The position numbers and the translations under genes are program-made. From Erysipelotrichaceae bacterium (GTDB taxonomy: Bacteria; Bacillota_I; Bacilli_A; Erysipelotrichales; Erysipelotrichaceae), in NCBI GenBank assembly GCA_017404785.1, contig JAFRBQ010000010.1:1-64000 (forward strand): a DNA stretch of 64,000 nucleotides, given 5' to 3'. Under the pieces are notes generated by a model, which worked only from the letters and a program-made list of their open reading frames with translations, did no database searches and had not been told where the DNA came from. Below are positions 57,730-64,000 of the stretch, piece by piece (positions within the stretch are counted from its first letter, which is position 1; each line of letters begins with the position of its first letter).

Positions 57730-59886
57730 TCAGTTTACTTTGACATCCTGTGTAAGTCTGTCAGATTCCTTATATGGCTTAAACAGCATGTATCCGACAA
57801 AACACAGTACCAATATAGCCGCGAACAGACCGATCGCATTGACCTGACCGTTTACTGCTGAGCCTATCTGATAGATCACTAAAGCCGTACCGTAGGCAAA
57901 CAGACACATATAGCCGATCGCAAAAACTGTCCACTTCGCATTGTTCATCTCACGTTTGATGGCACCCATCGCTGCAAAGCATGGTGCACACAGCAGGTTG
58001 AAAGCCATGAAGGCAAAACCTGCGACCTTTGATCCCTTGAAGAAGACATCGAGAACACCCATGATGTTTCCGCCTTCTTCGACAAGGTCAGGCAGATCTT
58101 CCATCGCGATCAGAGTACCGATTGTACCTACAACGTCTTCCTTGGCGACCAAACCCAGAATCGTCGCAACAGTTGCCTGCCATGTGCCAAAGCCCAGTGG
58201 CGCAAAGATCCAGGCAAACAGGTTACCGACATTCTCGAGAATTGAGGCACCTTCACCATCTTCACCAAGGTAGTGTAAGCCGCCTTCTAACGACAGTGAA
58301 TTCAAGACCCAGATAACGACACTTGATAAAACGATGACCGTTCCAGCACGTTTGATGAAGCTTGAGCCTCTTTCCCAGGTACCGCGAAGTACATTGGATA
58401 ATGAAGGCATATGATAAGGCGGCAGTTCCATGACAAATGGAGCCGGATCGCCCGCAAACATCTTTGTCTTCTTCAGAATGATGCCCGAAATAATGATCGC
58501 CGCAACACCCATGAAATAGGCAGCAGCCGATACCCACCAGGCATTATTGAATATTGCTCCGGCAATAAGTCCGATGATCGGCAGTTTGGCACCGCACGGA
58601 ATAAAGCAGGTCGTCATGATCGTCATACGACGGTCACGTTCATTTTCGATCGTTCTTGTTGCCATGACACCCGGAACGCCACATCCTGAACCGATCAGCA
58701 TAGGTATGAACGATTTACCGGAAAGACCGAATCTTCTGAATAATCTGTCCAGGATGAAGGCGATACGTGACATGTAACCGACATCTTCCAGGATACACAG
58801 CATAAGGAACAGTACCAGCATCTGCGGTACAAAGCCCAGAACTGCACCGACACCATGGACGATGCCATCAGCGACCAGGCTGACGAGCCAAGGCGCACAA
58901 CCCCAGCTTTCAAGCAGAGCAGCTGCACCGCCTTCCATGAATTCACCCGCAAAGACATCGTTGGTCCAATCGGTCAAAAATGTACCAAACGGGCCCATTG
59001 CTAGCCAGTAGACAAAACTCATGATACCGATAAAGATCAATACACCAAAGAAACGGTGTGTGACGACCTTATCGATCCTGTCGGAGATCGTCTGGTTGTT
59101 TACCAGCGATTTCTTATATATACCCTTTAAGAGGTTACCAATATAAATATATCTTTCATTGGTGATGATCGCTTCCGCATCATCATCCATTTCCTTTTCA
59201 ACAGCCTGAATATCATTTTCGATATGCTTCCTGGTCTCTTCGGAAAGATTGAGGTTTTTCATGACCTGTTCATCTCTTTCAAAGATCTTGATCGCATACC
59301 ATCTCTGCTGTTCTTCCGGAAGAGAATGAACAGTTGCTTCCTCAATGTGAGCCAGAGCGTGTTCAACCGGTCCGGAGAAACTGTGCTGCGGTACAGGCCG
59401 AGGGCCATCTGCCGCCTTTACGACCGCATCAGCTGCTTCATCGATATTCCTGCCCTTCAAAGCTGAGATGTTGACGAATTTTATGCCCATCTGTTCTTCA
59501 AGAGCCTTGAGATTTATTTCGTCGCCGTTTTTCTCCGTGAGATCCATCATATTCACGGCAACAACTACCGGAATACCCAATTCAACAAGTTGAGTTGTCA
59601 GATATAGGTTTCTTTCCAGATTTGTACCATCGACGATATTGAGGATCGCATCCGGTCTTTCATCGATCAGATAATTACGGGCAACTACTTCTTCCAGTGT
59701 ATAAGGTGAAAGAGAATAGATACCTGGCAAATCTGTGATCGTCACATTCTCGTGTTTTCTTAATTTACCCTCTTTTTTCTCAACAGTGACACCTGGCCAG
59801 TTACCGACATACTGATTGGAACCGGTCAAGGCGTTGAACAATGTCGTCTTACCGCTGTTAGGGTTTCCTGCTAAAGCTATTCTCAT
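57730..59886 (-). CDS. feoB: Ferrous iron transport protein B
   Basis: This 718-residue protein has a G domain with GNPNSGKT (7-14), a switch ending in TVEKKEG, DLPG (about 54-57) and NMMD (about 113-116), an intracellular helical linker, and a C-terminal membrane region with two Gate motifs (for example GCGVPGVMATRTIENERDRRMTIMTTCFIPCGAKLPI), whose Cys residues line the path. It moves Fe2+ across the membrane using GTP. It overlaps nothing; feoA ends 4 nt before. Length and motifs are complete. Confidence 0.95.
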   Translation of the reverse strand: MRIALAGNPNSGKTTLFNALTGSNQYVGNWPGVTVEKKEGKLRKHENVTITDLPGIYSLSPYTLEEVVARNYLIDERPDAILNIVDGTNLERNLYLTTQLVELGIPVVVAVNMMDLTEKNGDEINLKALEEQMGIKFVNISALKGRNIDEAADAVVKAADGPRPVPQHSFSGPVEHALAHIEEATVHSLPEEQQRWYAIKIFERDEQVMKNLNLSEETRKHIENDIQAVEKEMDDDAEAIITNERYIYIGNLLKGIYKKSLVNNQTISDRIDKVVTHRFFGVLIFIGIMSFVYWLAMGPFGTFLTDWTNDVFAGEFMEGGAAALLESWGCAPWLVSLVADGIVHGVGAVLGFVPQMLVLFLMLCILEDVGYMSRIAFILDRLFRRFGLSGKSFIPMLIGSGCGVPGVMATRTIENERDRRMTIMTTCFIPCGAKLPIIGLIAGAIFNNAWWVSAAAYFMGVAAIIISGIILKKTKMFAGDPAPFVMELPPYHMPSLSNVLRGTWERGSSFIKRAGTVIVLSSVVIWVLNSLSLEGGLHYLGEDGEGASILENVGNLFAWIFAPLGFGTWQATVATILGLVAKEDVVGTIGTLIAMEDLPDLVEEGGNIMGVLDVFFKGSKVAGFAFMAFNLLCAPCFAAMGAIKREMNNAKWTVFAIGYMCLFAYGTALVIYQIGSAVNGQVNAIGLFAAILVLCFVGYMLFKPYKESDRLTQDVKVN

Positions 59887-59890
59887 GCTG

Positions 59891-60121
59891 TTAACCTTCT
59901 TTCAACTCCACTTCGATCATCTGAGCATCCGCTTTACGAAGTGACAGCTCATAACCGCGGACCGTAACTTCGATCGGATCGCCTAACGGCGCAACCTTTC
60001 TGACGTATACTTCAGTGTTTTTTGTAATGCCCATATCCATGATCCTTCTTTTAACGGCCCCTTCACCATTAAGCTTTCTGACCATGACAGTATCGCCAAT
60101 ATTTGCTTCTTTTAATGTCAT
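59891..60121 (-). CDS. feoA: Ferrous iron transport protein A (first copy)
   Basis: The start at 60121 follows AGGAGGGGG, so the protein has 76 residues; longer readings lie inside the previous gene. It is an SH3-like FeoA domain: MTLKEANIGDTVMVRKLNGEGAVKRRIMDMGITKNTEVYVRKVAPLGDPIEVTVRGYELSLRK shows the family's RRxxDMG and APLGDPIEV(x)GYxLxLRK motifs. FeoA is a small cytoplasmic partner needed for FeoB transport. It lies 4 nt before feoB and 10 nt after a second, divergent FeoA gene. Confidence 0.92.
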   Translation of the reverse strand: MTLKEANIGDTVMVRKLNGEGAVKRRIMDMGITKNTEVYVRKVAPLGDPIEVTVRGYELSLRKADAQMIEVELKEG

Positions 60122-60131
60122 AATCCCCCTC

Positions 60132-60344
60132 CTATACGTAGATCTTTGTGGCCATTTCTGCGGAGATCGCGATCCTTGTATCTTTGACATTGACAATGAC
60201 GTTCTCTCCAAACTTCGACACCAGGCAGATAACTGAACCGACCACAAAGCCCATATCTTCAAGGTGTTTCTTAGCCTCCGGTTTTCCGGAGATCCTTTTG
60301 ATCACATTCTGTTCTCCAACATCCGCAAATGTTAATGGCATCAT
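60132..60344 (-). CDS. FeoA-domain protein (second copy)
   Basis: This 70-residue protein is a second FeoA domain: PLTFADVGEQNVIKRISGKPEAKKHLEDMGFVVGSVICLVSKFGENVIVNVKDTRIAISAEMATKI, with the conserved LEDMG and G-x-DTRIAIS-x-MA features. It is shorter and more divergent than the first copy. Tandem FeoA genes before feoB are common in Firmicutes; they may form a heteromer. It is the first gene of the feo operon, with promoter and two palindromic operators directly upstream. An ATG two codons later is also possible. Confidence 0.87.
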   Translation of the reverse strand: MMPLTFADVGEQNVIKRISGKPEAKKHLEDMGFVVGSVICLVSKFGENVIVNVKDTRIAISAEMATKIYV

Positions 60345-60364
60345 ATGAAATAGCCTCCCTTTCA

Positions 60365-60419
60365 GTTAGTTCTAACTAACCACTGTATTTATTTTAGTTA
60401 GTTACAACTAACCTGTCAA
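60365..60419 (-). promoter_or_regulatory. feo promoter with two metal-regulator operators
   Basis: On the minus strand TTGACA (60419-60414) and TAAAAT (60396-60391) are separated by 17 bp. The spacer contains GTTAGTTGTAACTAAC (60412-60397), with perfect 7-bp arms, filling it except one base. A second box, GTTAGTTAGAACTAAC (60380-60365), lies just after the expected start of transcription; box centres are 32 bp apart, three helical turns. A repressor bound here would block the polymerase directly. A DtxR-family repressor is the obvious candidate. Confidence 0.8.
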
Positions 60420-60435
60420 CACTTTTTATTAAAAA

Positions 60436-60474
60436 TGGTTAGCACTTGCTAACCAAAAAATAGTTTTATAGAAT
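60436..60474 (+). promoter_or_regulatory. Promoter and operator of the divergent regulator gene
   Basis: TTGCTA (60446-60451), 17-bp spacer, TAGAAT (60469-60474). The palindrome TGGTTAGC-ACTT-GCTAACCA (60436-60455) overlaps the -35 box and shares the GTTAG core with the feo boxes, so the regulator probably represses itself. Confidence 0.65.
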
Positions 60475-60494
60475 ATTGCATGAGGATATTTATT

Positions 60495-60851
60495 ATGACT
60501 ATACAAGAATCGGCAGAAATGTATCTGGAAACGATACTGATCCTATCAAAAGAAAAAGACTCCGTCAGATCGATAGATGTGGCCAAAAGAATGAATTATT
60601 CCAAGCCATCGGTCTCCAGAGCAATAAAGAATCTGAATAATAACGGATATATATCAGTAAAGGAAGACGGAAGTATCATCCTTCTTCCGAAAGGCGAAAA
60701 GATCGCAAAGAAGATCTATGAACGGCATGAAGTTCTGACTGCCTGTTTTATCAGATTGGGTATTTCAGAGAAGACGGCTGAAGATGATGCCTGCCGTATT
60801 GAACATGTCATTTCTGATGAAACCTTTGAGGCAATAAAGAAACTGCTTTAA
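60495..60851 (+). CDS. DtxR/MntR-family metal-dependent regulator
   Basis: I use ATG 60495, since the upstream ATG (60480) forms part of the ribosome site GAGGAT. The 118-residue protein starts MTIQESAEMYLETILILS, the family entry, has the winged helix RSIDVAKRMNYSKPSVSRAIKNLNNNGYISVKEDGSIILLPKG (about 24-66), and the metal-binding dimer domain with HEVLTACFIRLG and DACRIEHVISDETF, whose E-x-x-E-H-type residues and Cys bind Fe2+ or Mn2+. It lacks the SH3 domain. It lies head-to-head with feo and is the likely feo repressor. Confidence 0.85.
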   Translation: MTIQESAEMYLETILILSKEKDSVRSIDVAKRMNYSKPSVSRAIKNLNNNGYISVKEDGSIILLPKGEKIAKKIYERHEVLTACFIRLGISEKTAEDDACRIEHVISDETFEAIKKLL

Positions 60852-60868
60852 ATGCAGTTTCTGATTTT
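60845..60868 (+). terminator. Terminator of the regulator gene
   Basis: AAACTGC/GCAGTTT around the stop codon, followed by CTGATTTTT. Stem of 7 bp. Confidence 0.55.
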
Positions 60869-60889
60869 TATATAACACAATTAAATTCC

Positions 60890-61165
60890 TCAAAGTTGGT
60901 ATTCAGCTTTCACCATTTCCATGAATGCATTCATTTCTTTTTTTCTTGATTCTTCTGATGCATACTTTGAAAGAAGTCCTTTTGCTGTCCTTGTTTTTAT
61001 TTCGTATTTTCTAGGAACAAAGGGAAAGCCATTTTCACTCAGACTTTGGATAGCGAAAATTCTTACCGCTTCTTCAAATGATGTCCCCAGTTCTTTATAT
61101 AAACTCTGTACTGTATCCAATGTTTCTGAATCCATTTTGATCTCAACTAATGTTTCTTTTTTCAT
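60890..61165 (-). CDS. RelB/DinJ-family antitoxin without a toxin gene
   Basis: This 91-residue protein has a ribbon-helix-helix-like N-terminus KKETLVEIKMDSETLDTVQSLYKELGTSFEEAVRIFAIQSLSENGFPFVPRKYE, the typical RelB/DinJ start with FVP after the second helix, and a charged toxin-binding tail (KGLLSKYASEESRKKEMNAFMEMVKAEYQL). In normal operons a RelE/YafQ/YoeB toxin follows within a few bases; here the gene is followed by the convergent regulator, and nothing toxin-like is nearby. Ribosome site GGAGGCAAA is good. It may be an orphan protecting against a toxin encoded elsewhere. Confidence 0.78.
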   Translation of the reverse strand: MKKETLVEIKMDSETLDTVQSLYKELGTSFEEAVRIFAIQSLSENGFPFVPRKYEIKTRTAKGLLSKYASEESRKKEMNAFMEMVKAEYQL

Positions 61166-61224
61166 TTTGCCTCCTTATATGATTAACGAAGAAAGTTCTG
61201 CTGATGCTACTACTATTTTATTAT

Positions 61225-62334
61225 TTACATAATACCTAATTCATCAAGGCCTCCATATCCGGTTTCCCTGATAATATATTGTCCATCCTTTGAAAGCAGG
61301 AATTCGATCAGTTTATTGACATTATCCTTTTCGTTATCTTTCAGTTTTGAAACTACCAGGTCGGCTATGATCGGATAAGTATTGTTTTCAATGTTTTCAA
61401 CGCTGGGATACACTCCGTCAATCGACAACATCTTTACGCCTTTTTCCTGCTGAAGACCTTCAAGGAAATAACGGAACGTATAACCGATCGCCCCTTTTTC
61501 GTTATGATACTGTTTGACTTTTTTAATGACACCCGACATCGCATCGATCATCTCAACGGTATCTGCTTCTTTTAATGGAACATCCTTCATGAAGTAATGC
61601 ATCATGACCTGTGACCCCGAATCTTCCGGTCTTTGAAAAGCAATGATCTTCTGATTCTTGTCACCAAGCTGCTTCCAGTTTGTGATCTGCCCGGAATATA
61701 TCTTTCTAAGATCATCACTGCTTATGTTATCCAGTGGATTGTCTTCTTCCACAAAGAAGACGAATGCCTCTTTGCCGATCACGATCGACTCTATTTCCTT
61801 TTTCTCGCTTTTTGCATAATCAAGCTGTTCTCTTGATGGTCTGGCCCCGAAAAACAGATCGATTTCTCCATCAACAAGACGATAATAACCGACTTTTGAA
61901 TTGGTGAAGGTCACGATCTTGCCGTTACTTTTATAGTAGATCACGTCCTCTTCACTCCATTCACTGGTCTTGTTTTCAACCTGCCTAAGAATCTTTTCTT
62001 CGATCTTGTCGATGTCTTTATACAGAGTTTTGGCCACAGCAGTGTAGATCGGGTAACATGCTTCAGCCCCATCGAGTATCGGCATGTCCTCTTCGTTTTC
62101 GATCACAAAGGCCGGTTCATGATCAAGTCTTACAAGCTTGTCGCCATCATAGACATGGTAACCAGTAAAATCAGTTGAAGAATATCCATGCATATAGGCA
62201 AAACCATGTCCAGAATATTTCTTATATTCCCTGTCCTTCAGATACAACACCAAAACAATGCTGCCAATTATAAGTCCGATCACGGCAATTATTGATATAA
62301 ATGTAATGAAAACGATTTTTATTGTTTTCTTCAT
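61225..62334 (-). CDS. Membrane-anchored PstS-like substrate-binding protein
   Basis: This 369-residue protein has an N-terminal membrane helix (about 8-32) with no lipobox, then a type-2 periplasmic binding domain: VAKTLYKDIDKIEE, GEIDLFFGARPSREQLDYA, EAFVFFVEEDNPLDNISSDDLRKIYSGQITNWKQLGDKNQKIIAFQRPEDSGSQVMMHYF, and AIGYTFRYFLEGL. The YSGxITNW motif is shared with PstS (phosphate) proteins, but the usual T-G-S-T phosphate loop is not clear (EDSGSQ takes part). It might bind phosphate or another anion as a sensor, since no permease genes adjoin. No operon partner. Confidence 0.75.
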   Translation of the reverse strand: MKKTIKIVFITFISIIAVIGLIIGSIVLVLYLKDREYKKYSGHGFAYMHGYSSTDFTGYHVYDGDKLVRLDHEPAFVIENEEDMPILDGAEACYPIYTAVAKTLYKDIDKIEEKILRQVENKTSEWSEEDVIYYKSNGKIVTFTNSKVGYYRLVDGEIDLFFGARPSREQLDYAKSEKKEIESIVIGKEAFVFFVEEDNPLDNISSDDLRKIYSGQITNWKQLGDKNQKIIAFQRPEDSGSQVMMHYFMKDVPLKEADTVEMIDAMSGVIKKVKQYHNEKGAIGYTFRYFLEGLQQEKGVKMLSIDGVYPSVENIENNTYPIIADLVVSKLKDNEKDNVNKLIEFLLSKDGQYIIRETGYGGLDELGIM

Positions 62335-62393
62335 AAAACCTTACGATATTTCCTGTTATGTAATTTATGGATTTTTCGGTTTGTTTTTATGTG

Positions 62394-64000
62394 TTACTTG
62401 TCAGAAACGATCTTTCGGTATTCACCTTCAAGGATGCTGTATAAGTAGCAGTCAACTTTCTTAGAGCTTACCGATTCGATATATTTCCTATAACCATTGA
62501 GCTGTTCATCATAATGTTCATCATCGATATTCTTTGTCTTGTAGTCGATGATATCGAAACGATCATCATATTCCATAAGCAGATCGATGAAACCGTGTTT
62601 CTTCTCATTATCTTCTTCATAGATGAATTCATATTCCTTATAGGCTTTGCCCTTAGAAACATCCTTCATCAGATCGCTTTCCATGAAGTTTCTAATATAC
62701 TCTTTGTATTCTTCTTCGATCACTGTATAGTCCGGATCAAGGAAATTGAGCGTTTCAAGGTAATAGTGAAGTCTGGTACCCATTTCCATCTTTTTGAGTG
62801 TCTTGGAAGAGATGAGGCCTGAATCTTTAGAGAATCTGGATTTAAGTATCTTTTTTGCTTCGATCTTTTCAAATGGAATAATATCTATTTTTCTATCGGT
62901 TTTAGATAAGATCGGATCGATCTTCTTATCAAGATAATCTCTTGTAAAGGCATACCTGTTCAGATCAAGTTCATTGATCAGTTTATTGCTGTACAGATCA
63001 TCATAAACACTGCTGAACATATCATTGAAATTTCTGAAAGAAAGTCTGCTCAACTCGCTGACCATCTGCCCTGTTTCACTATCGTTTTGAAGTGGACATA
63101 CCACGACCATCTTTTCTTTGGTTCTGGTCAAAGCCACATAGAGAAGACGGATCTTCTCCCCGATATCTTTCAGCGTATACTCGTTTTTGTAGATCGCTTT
63201 TTTAACTGTTTCTTTCAAACCTCTGCCTGGGATCATTACCGGCAGAATTATGCCCAGATCCTTGCTGAAGACGATCCTGTCTTTAAGATCCTGCTGATTG
63301 AATGCCACATCAAGCCCGACATAGTAACAGATGTTGTACTCCAGTCCTTTGGATTTATGAATATTGATGATCCTTACAGCATCTTCGTCATCACTGTCGA
63401 TGCTGAAAGTAATATCATTCTCATCACTGCCATCAAAGGCATTACTCAGATATTCGCCGAAACTTCTGTAGTCATATCCGATCTGATTAAGAGAATGGGC
63501 CAGCTGATAGAAATAATCGATCTTGACCATGTTTTCGTGGACCATGCCGATCTTTCTTATACTGTTGTATATATCAAAAGTATCAATGATCTCATCAAGG
63601 ATCATGGAAATGGTCTTGTATTCTATACCTTCGTGGATCCTGAATAGTTTCTGATAAAGATCTGTATTCTCATAACGTTTCTGCGTAATGATGTCATATA
63701 GTTCACTGTCACTCATTTCCACCAGAAAACTTCTGGCCAGTGAAGCATAGGAGATTCTGAACAGCTCATCTTTTCTTTCTTCATCAATGCACACCAGCAG
63801 ATTGAAGATCGACTTCACGACGATTGAAAGATCGGAATCAGACATCGTCTCGTCTCTTTCAATAACTACCGGGATATTGTAATAAGACAGTATTTTCTTA
63901 TAAAGATCGAAATTGGTCTTGCGATCGATCAGGATACAGAAATCTCTGTATGATGCCTTTCTGATTATTTCTTCTTTTTTGTTGTCCTGGCCTTCAATGA
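62394..64000 (-). CDS. addA: ATP-dependent helicase/nuclease subunit A, C-terminal part
   Basis: The frame is open from the window edge (first complete codon at 63998) to the stop at 62394; no start is needed at the internal ATG (63845), because coding continues upstream in phase (EGQDNKKEEIIRKASYRDFCILIDRK). The part seen has SF1 motif V (INIHKSKGLEYNICYYVGLD), motif VI (IRLLYVALTRTKEKMVVV), and a C-terminal RecB-type nuclease core KHGFIDLLMEYDDRFDIIDYKT with catalytic Asp and DYK. This is AddA, which with AddB resects double-strand breaks in Firmicutes. Its remaining two-thirds and addB lie outside. Confidence 0.88.
   Translation of the reverse strand, partial: IEGQDNKKEEIIRKASYRDFCILIDRKTNFDLYKKILSYYNIPVVIERDETMSDSDLSIVVKSIFNLLVCIDEERKDELFRISYASLARSFLVEMSDSELYDIITQKRYENTDLYQKLFRIHEGIEYKTISMILDEIIDTFDIYNSIRKIGMVHENMVKIDYFYQLAHSLNQIGYDYRSFGEYLSNAFDGSDENDITFSIDSDDEDAVRIINIHKSKGLEYNICYYVGLDVAFNQQDLKDRIVFSKDLGIILPVMIPGRGLKETVKKAIYKNEYTLKDIGEKIRLLYVALTRTKEKMVVVCPLQNDSETGQMVSELSRLSFRNFNDMFSSVYDDLYSNKLINELDLNRYAFTRDYLDKKIDPILSKTDRKIDIIPFEKIEAKKILKSRFSKDSGLISSKTLKKMEMGTRLHYYLETLNFLDPDYTVIEEEYKEYIRNFMESDLMKDVSKGKAYKEYEFIYEEDNEKKHGFIDLLMEYDDRFDIIDYKTKNIDDEHYDEQLNGYRKYIESVSSKKVDCYLYSILEGEYRKIVSDK

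Overview
The window comes from a low-to-moderate-GC Gram-positive bacterium (Bacillota). The most likely placement is an Erysipelotrichia-type gut commensal. This is inferred from the housekeeping operon (RluA-type synthase, YbaK, ispD, rnmV, rsmA, ispE, prs), the FeoB-associated Cys-rich protein, DUF3842, DUF6273 lipoproteins, a ThrRS-like/uridine kinase fusion and many membrane-anchored surface proteins. No rRNA and no intact tRNA gene is present. The genetic code is standard: TGA is used as a stop and TGG as Trp.

1-8070 is an accessory island, visibly more AT-rich than the rest. It opens with the tail of an IS256-type transposase and a broken phage gene. Five copies of a ~160-bp repeat follow. 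Each copy carries the 3' half of a tRNA-Lys(CTT) gene plus flanking att-like sequence, and the copies bound four one- or two-gene cassettes, all on the minus strand: an S41-peptidase-like lipoprotein, a DUF4143 ATPase, an AbiE toxin-antitoxin pair whose toxin gene is frameshifted, and a second DUF4143 ATPase. There is no integrase in view. I read this as serial insertion of small elements at the end of a tRNA-Lys gene lying to the left. A gene-poor stretch (8071-8757) with a strong promoter and a ~65-nt terminator-ended transcript closes the island.

8.7-35 kb is metabolic and surface-related: a fused amino-acid ABC substrate-binding/permease protein, HAD phosphatase, an SDR-MarR operon with a long palindromic operator, a serine hydrolase with a beta-helix lipoprotein, tyrosine phosphatase, oxidoreductases and nitroreductases, a four-lipoprotein operon behind a membrane-bound LuxR-type regulator, a membrane H+-pyrophosphatase, ROK kinase, nucleoside phosphorylase, adenosine deaminase, a rhomboid protease and a membrane-anchored CHAP hydrolase.

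36-42 kb is an eight-gene minus-strand operon whose genes mostly overlap by 4 nt (ATGA). It handles rRNA maturation (rsmA, rnmV), isoprenoid synthesis (ispD, ispE), tRNA editing, pseudouridylation and PRPP synthesis, with an unusual ~150-residue N-terminal extension on Prs. 42-47 kb is a second operon: DUF4428 zinc protein, a 48-aa basic peptide, C11 peptidase, HPt protein and REC-GGDEF-EAL protein. 47-52 kb holds a uridine kinase fusion, an SPFH protein, DUF3842 and a VWA/HTH pair.

52-57 kb is a signalling operon: MscS channel, STAS protein, a membrane SpoIIE-type phosphatase fused to an RsbW-like ATPase, an HD (p)ppGpp-hydrolase-like protein, and a STAS domain fused to an APH-type kinase. 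57-61 kb is the ferrous-iron operon feoA-feoA-feoB with a Cys-rich membrane protein, bracketed by two short DtxR-like regulators and preceded by matched palindromic operators placed exactly on the promoter. The window ends with an orphan RelB-like antitoxin, a PstS-like anchored binding protein and the 3' part of addA.
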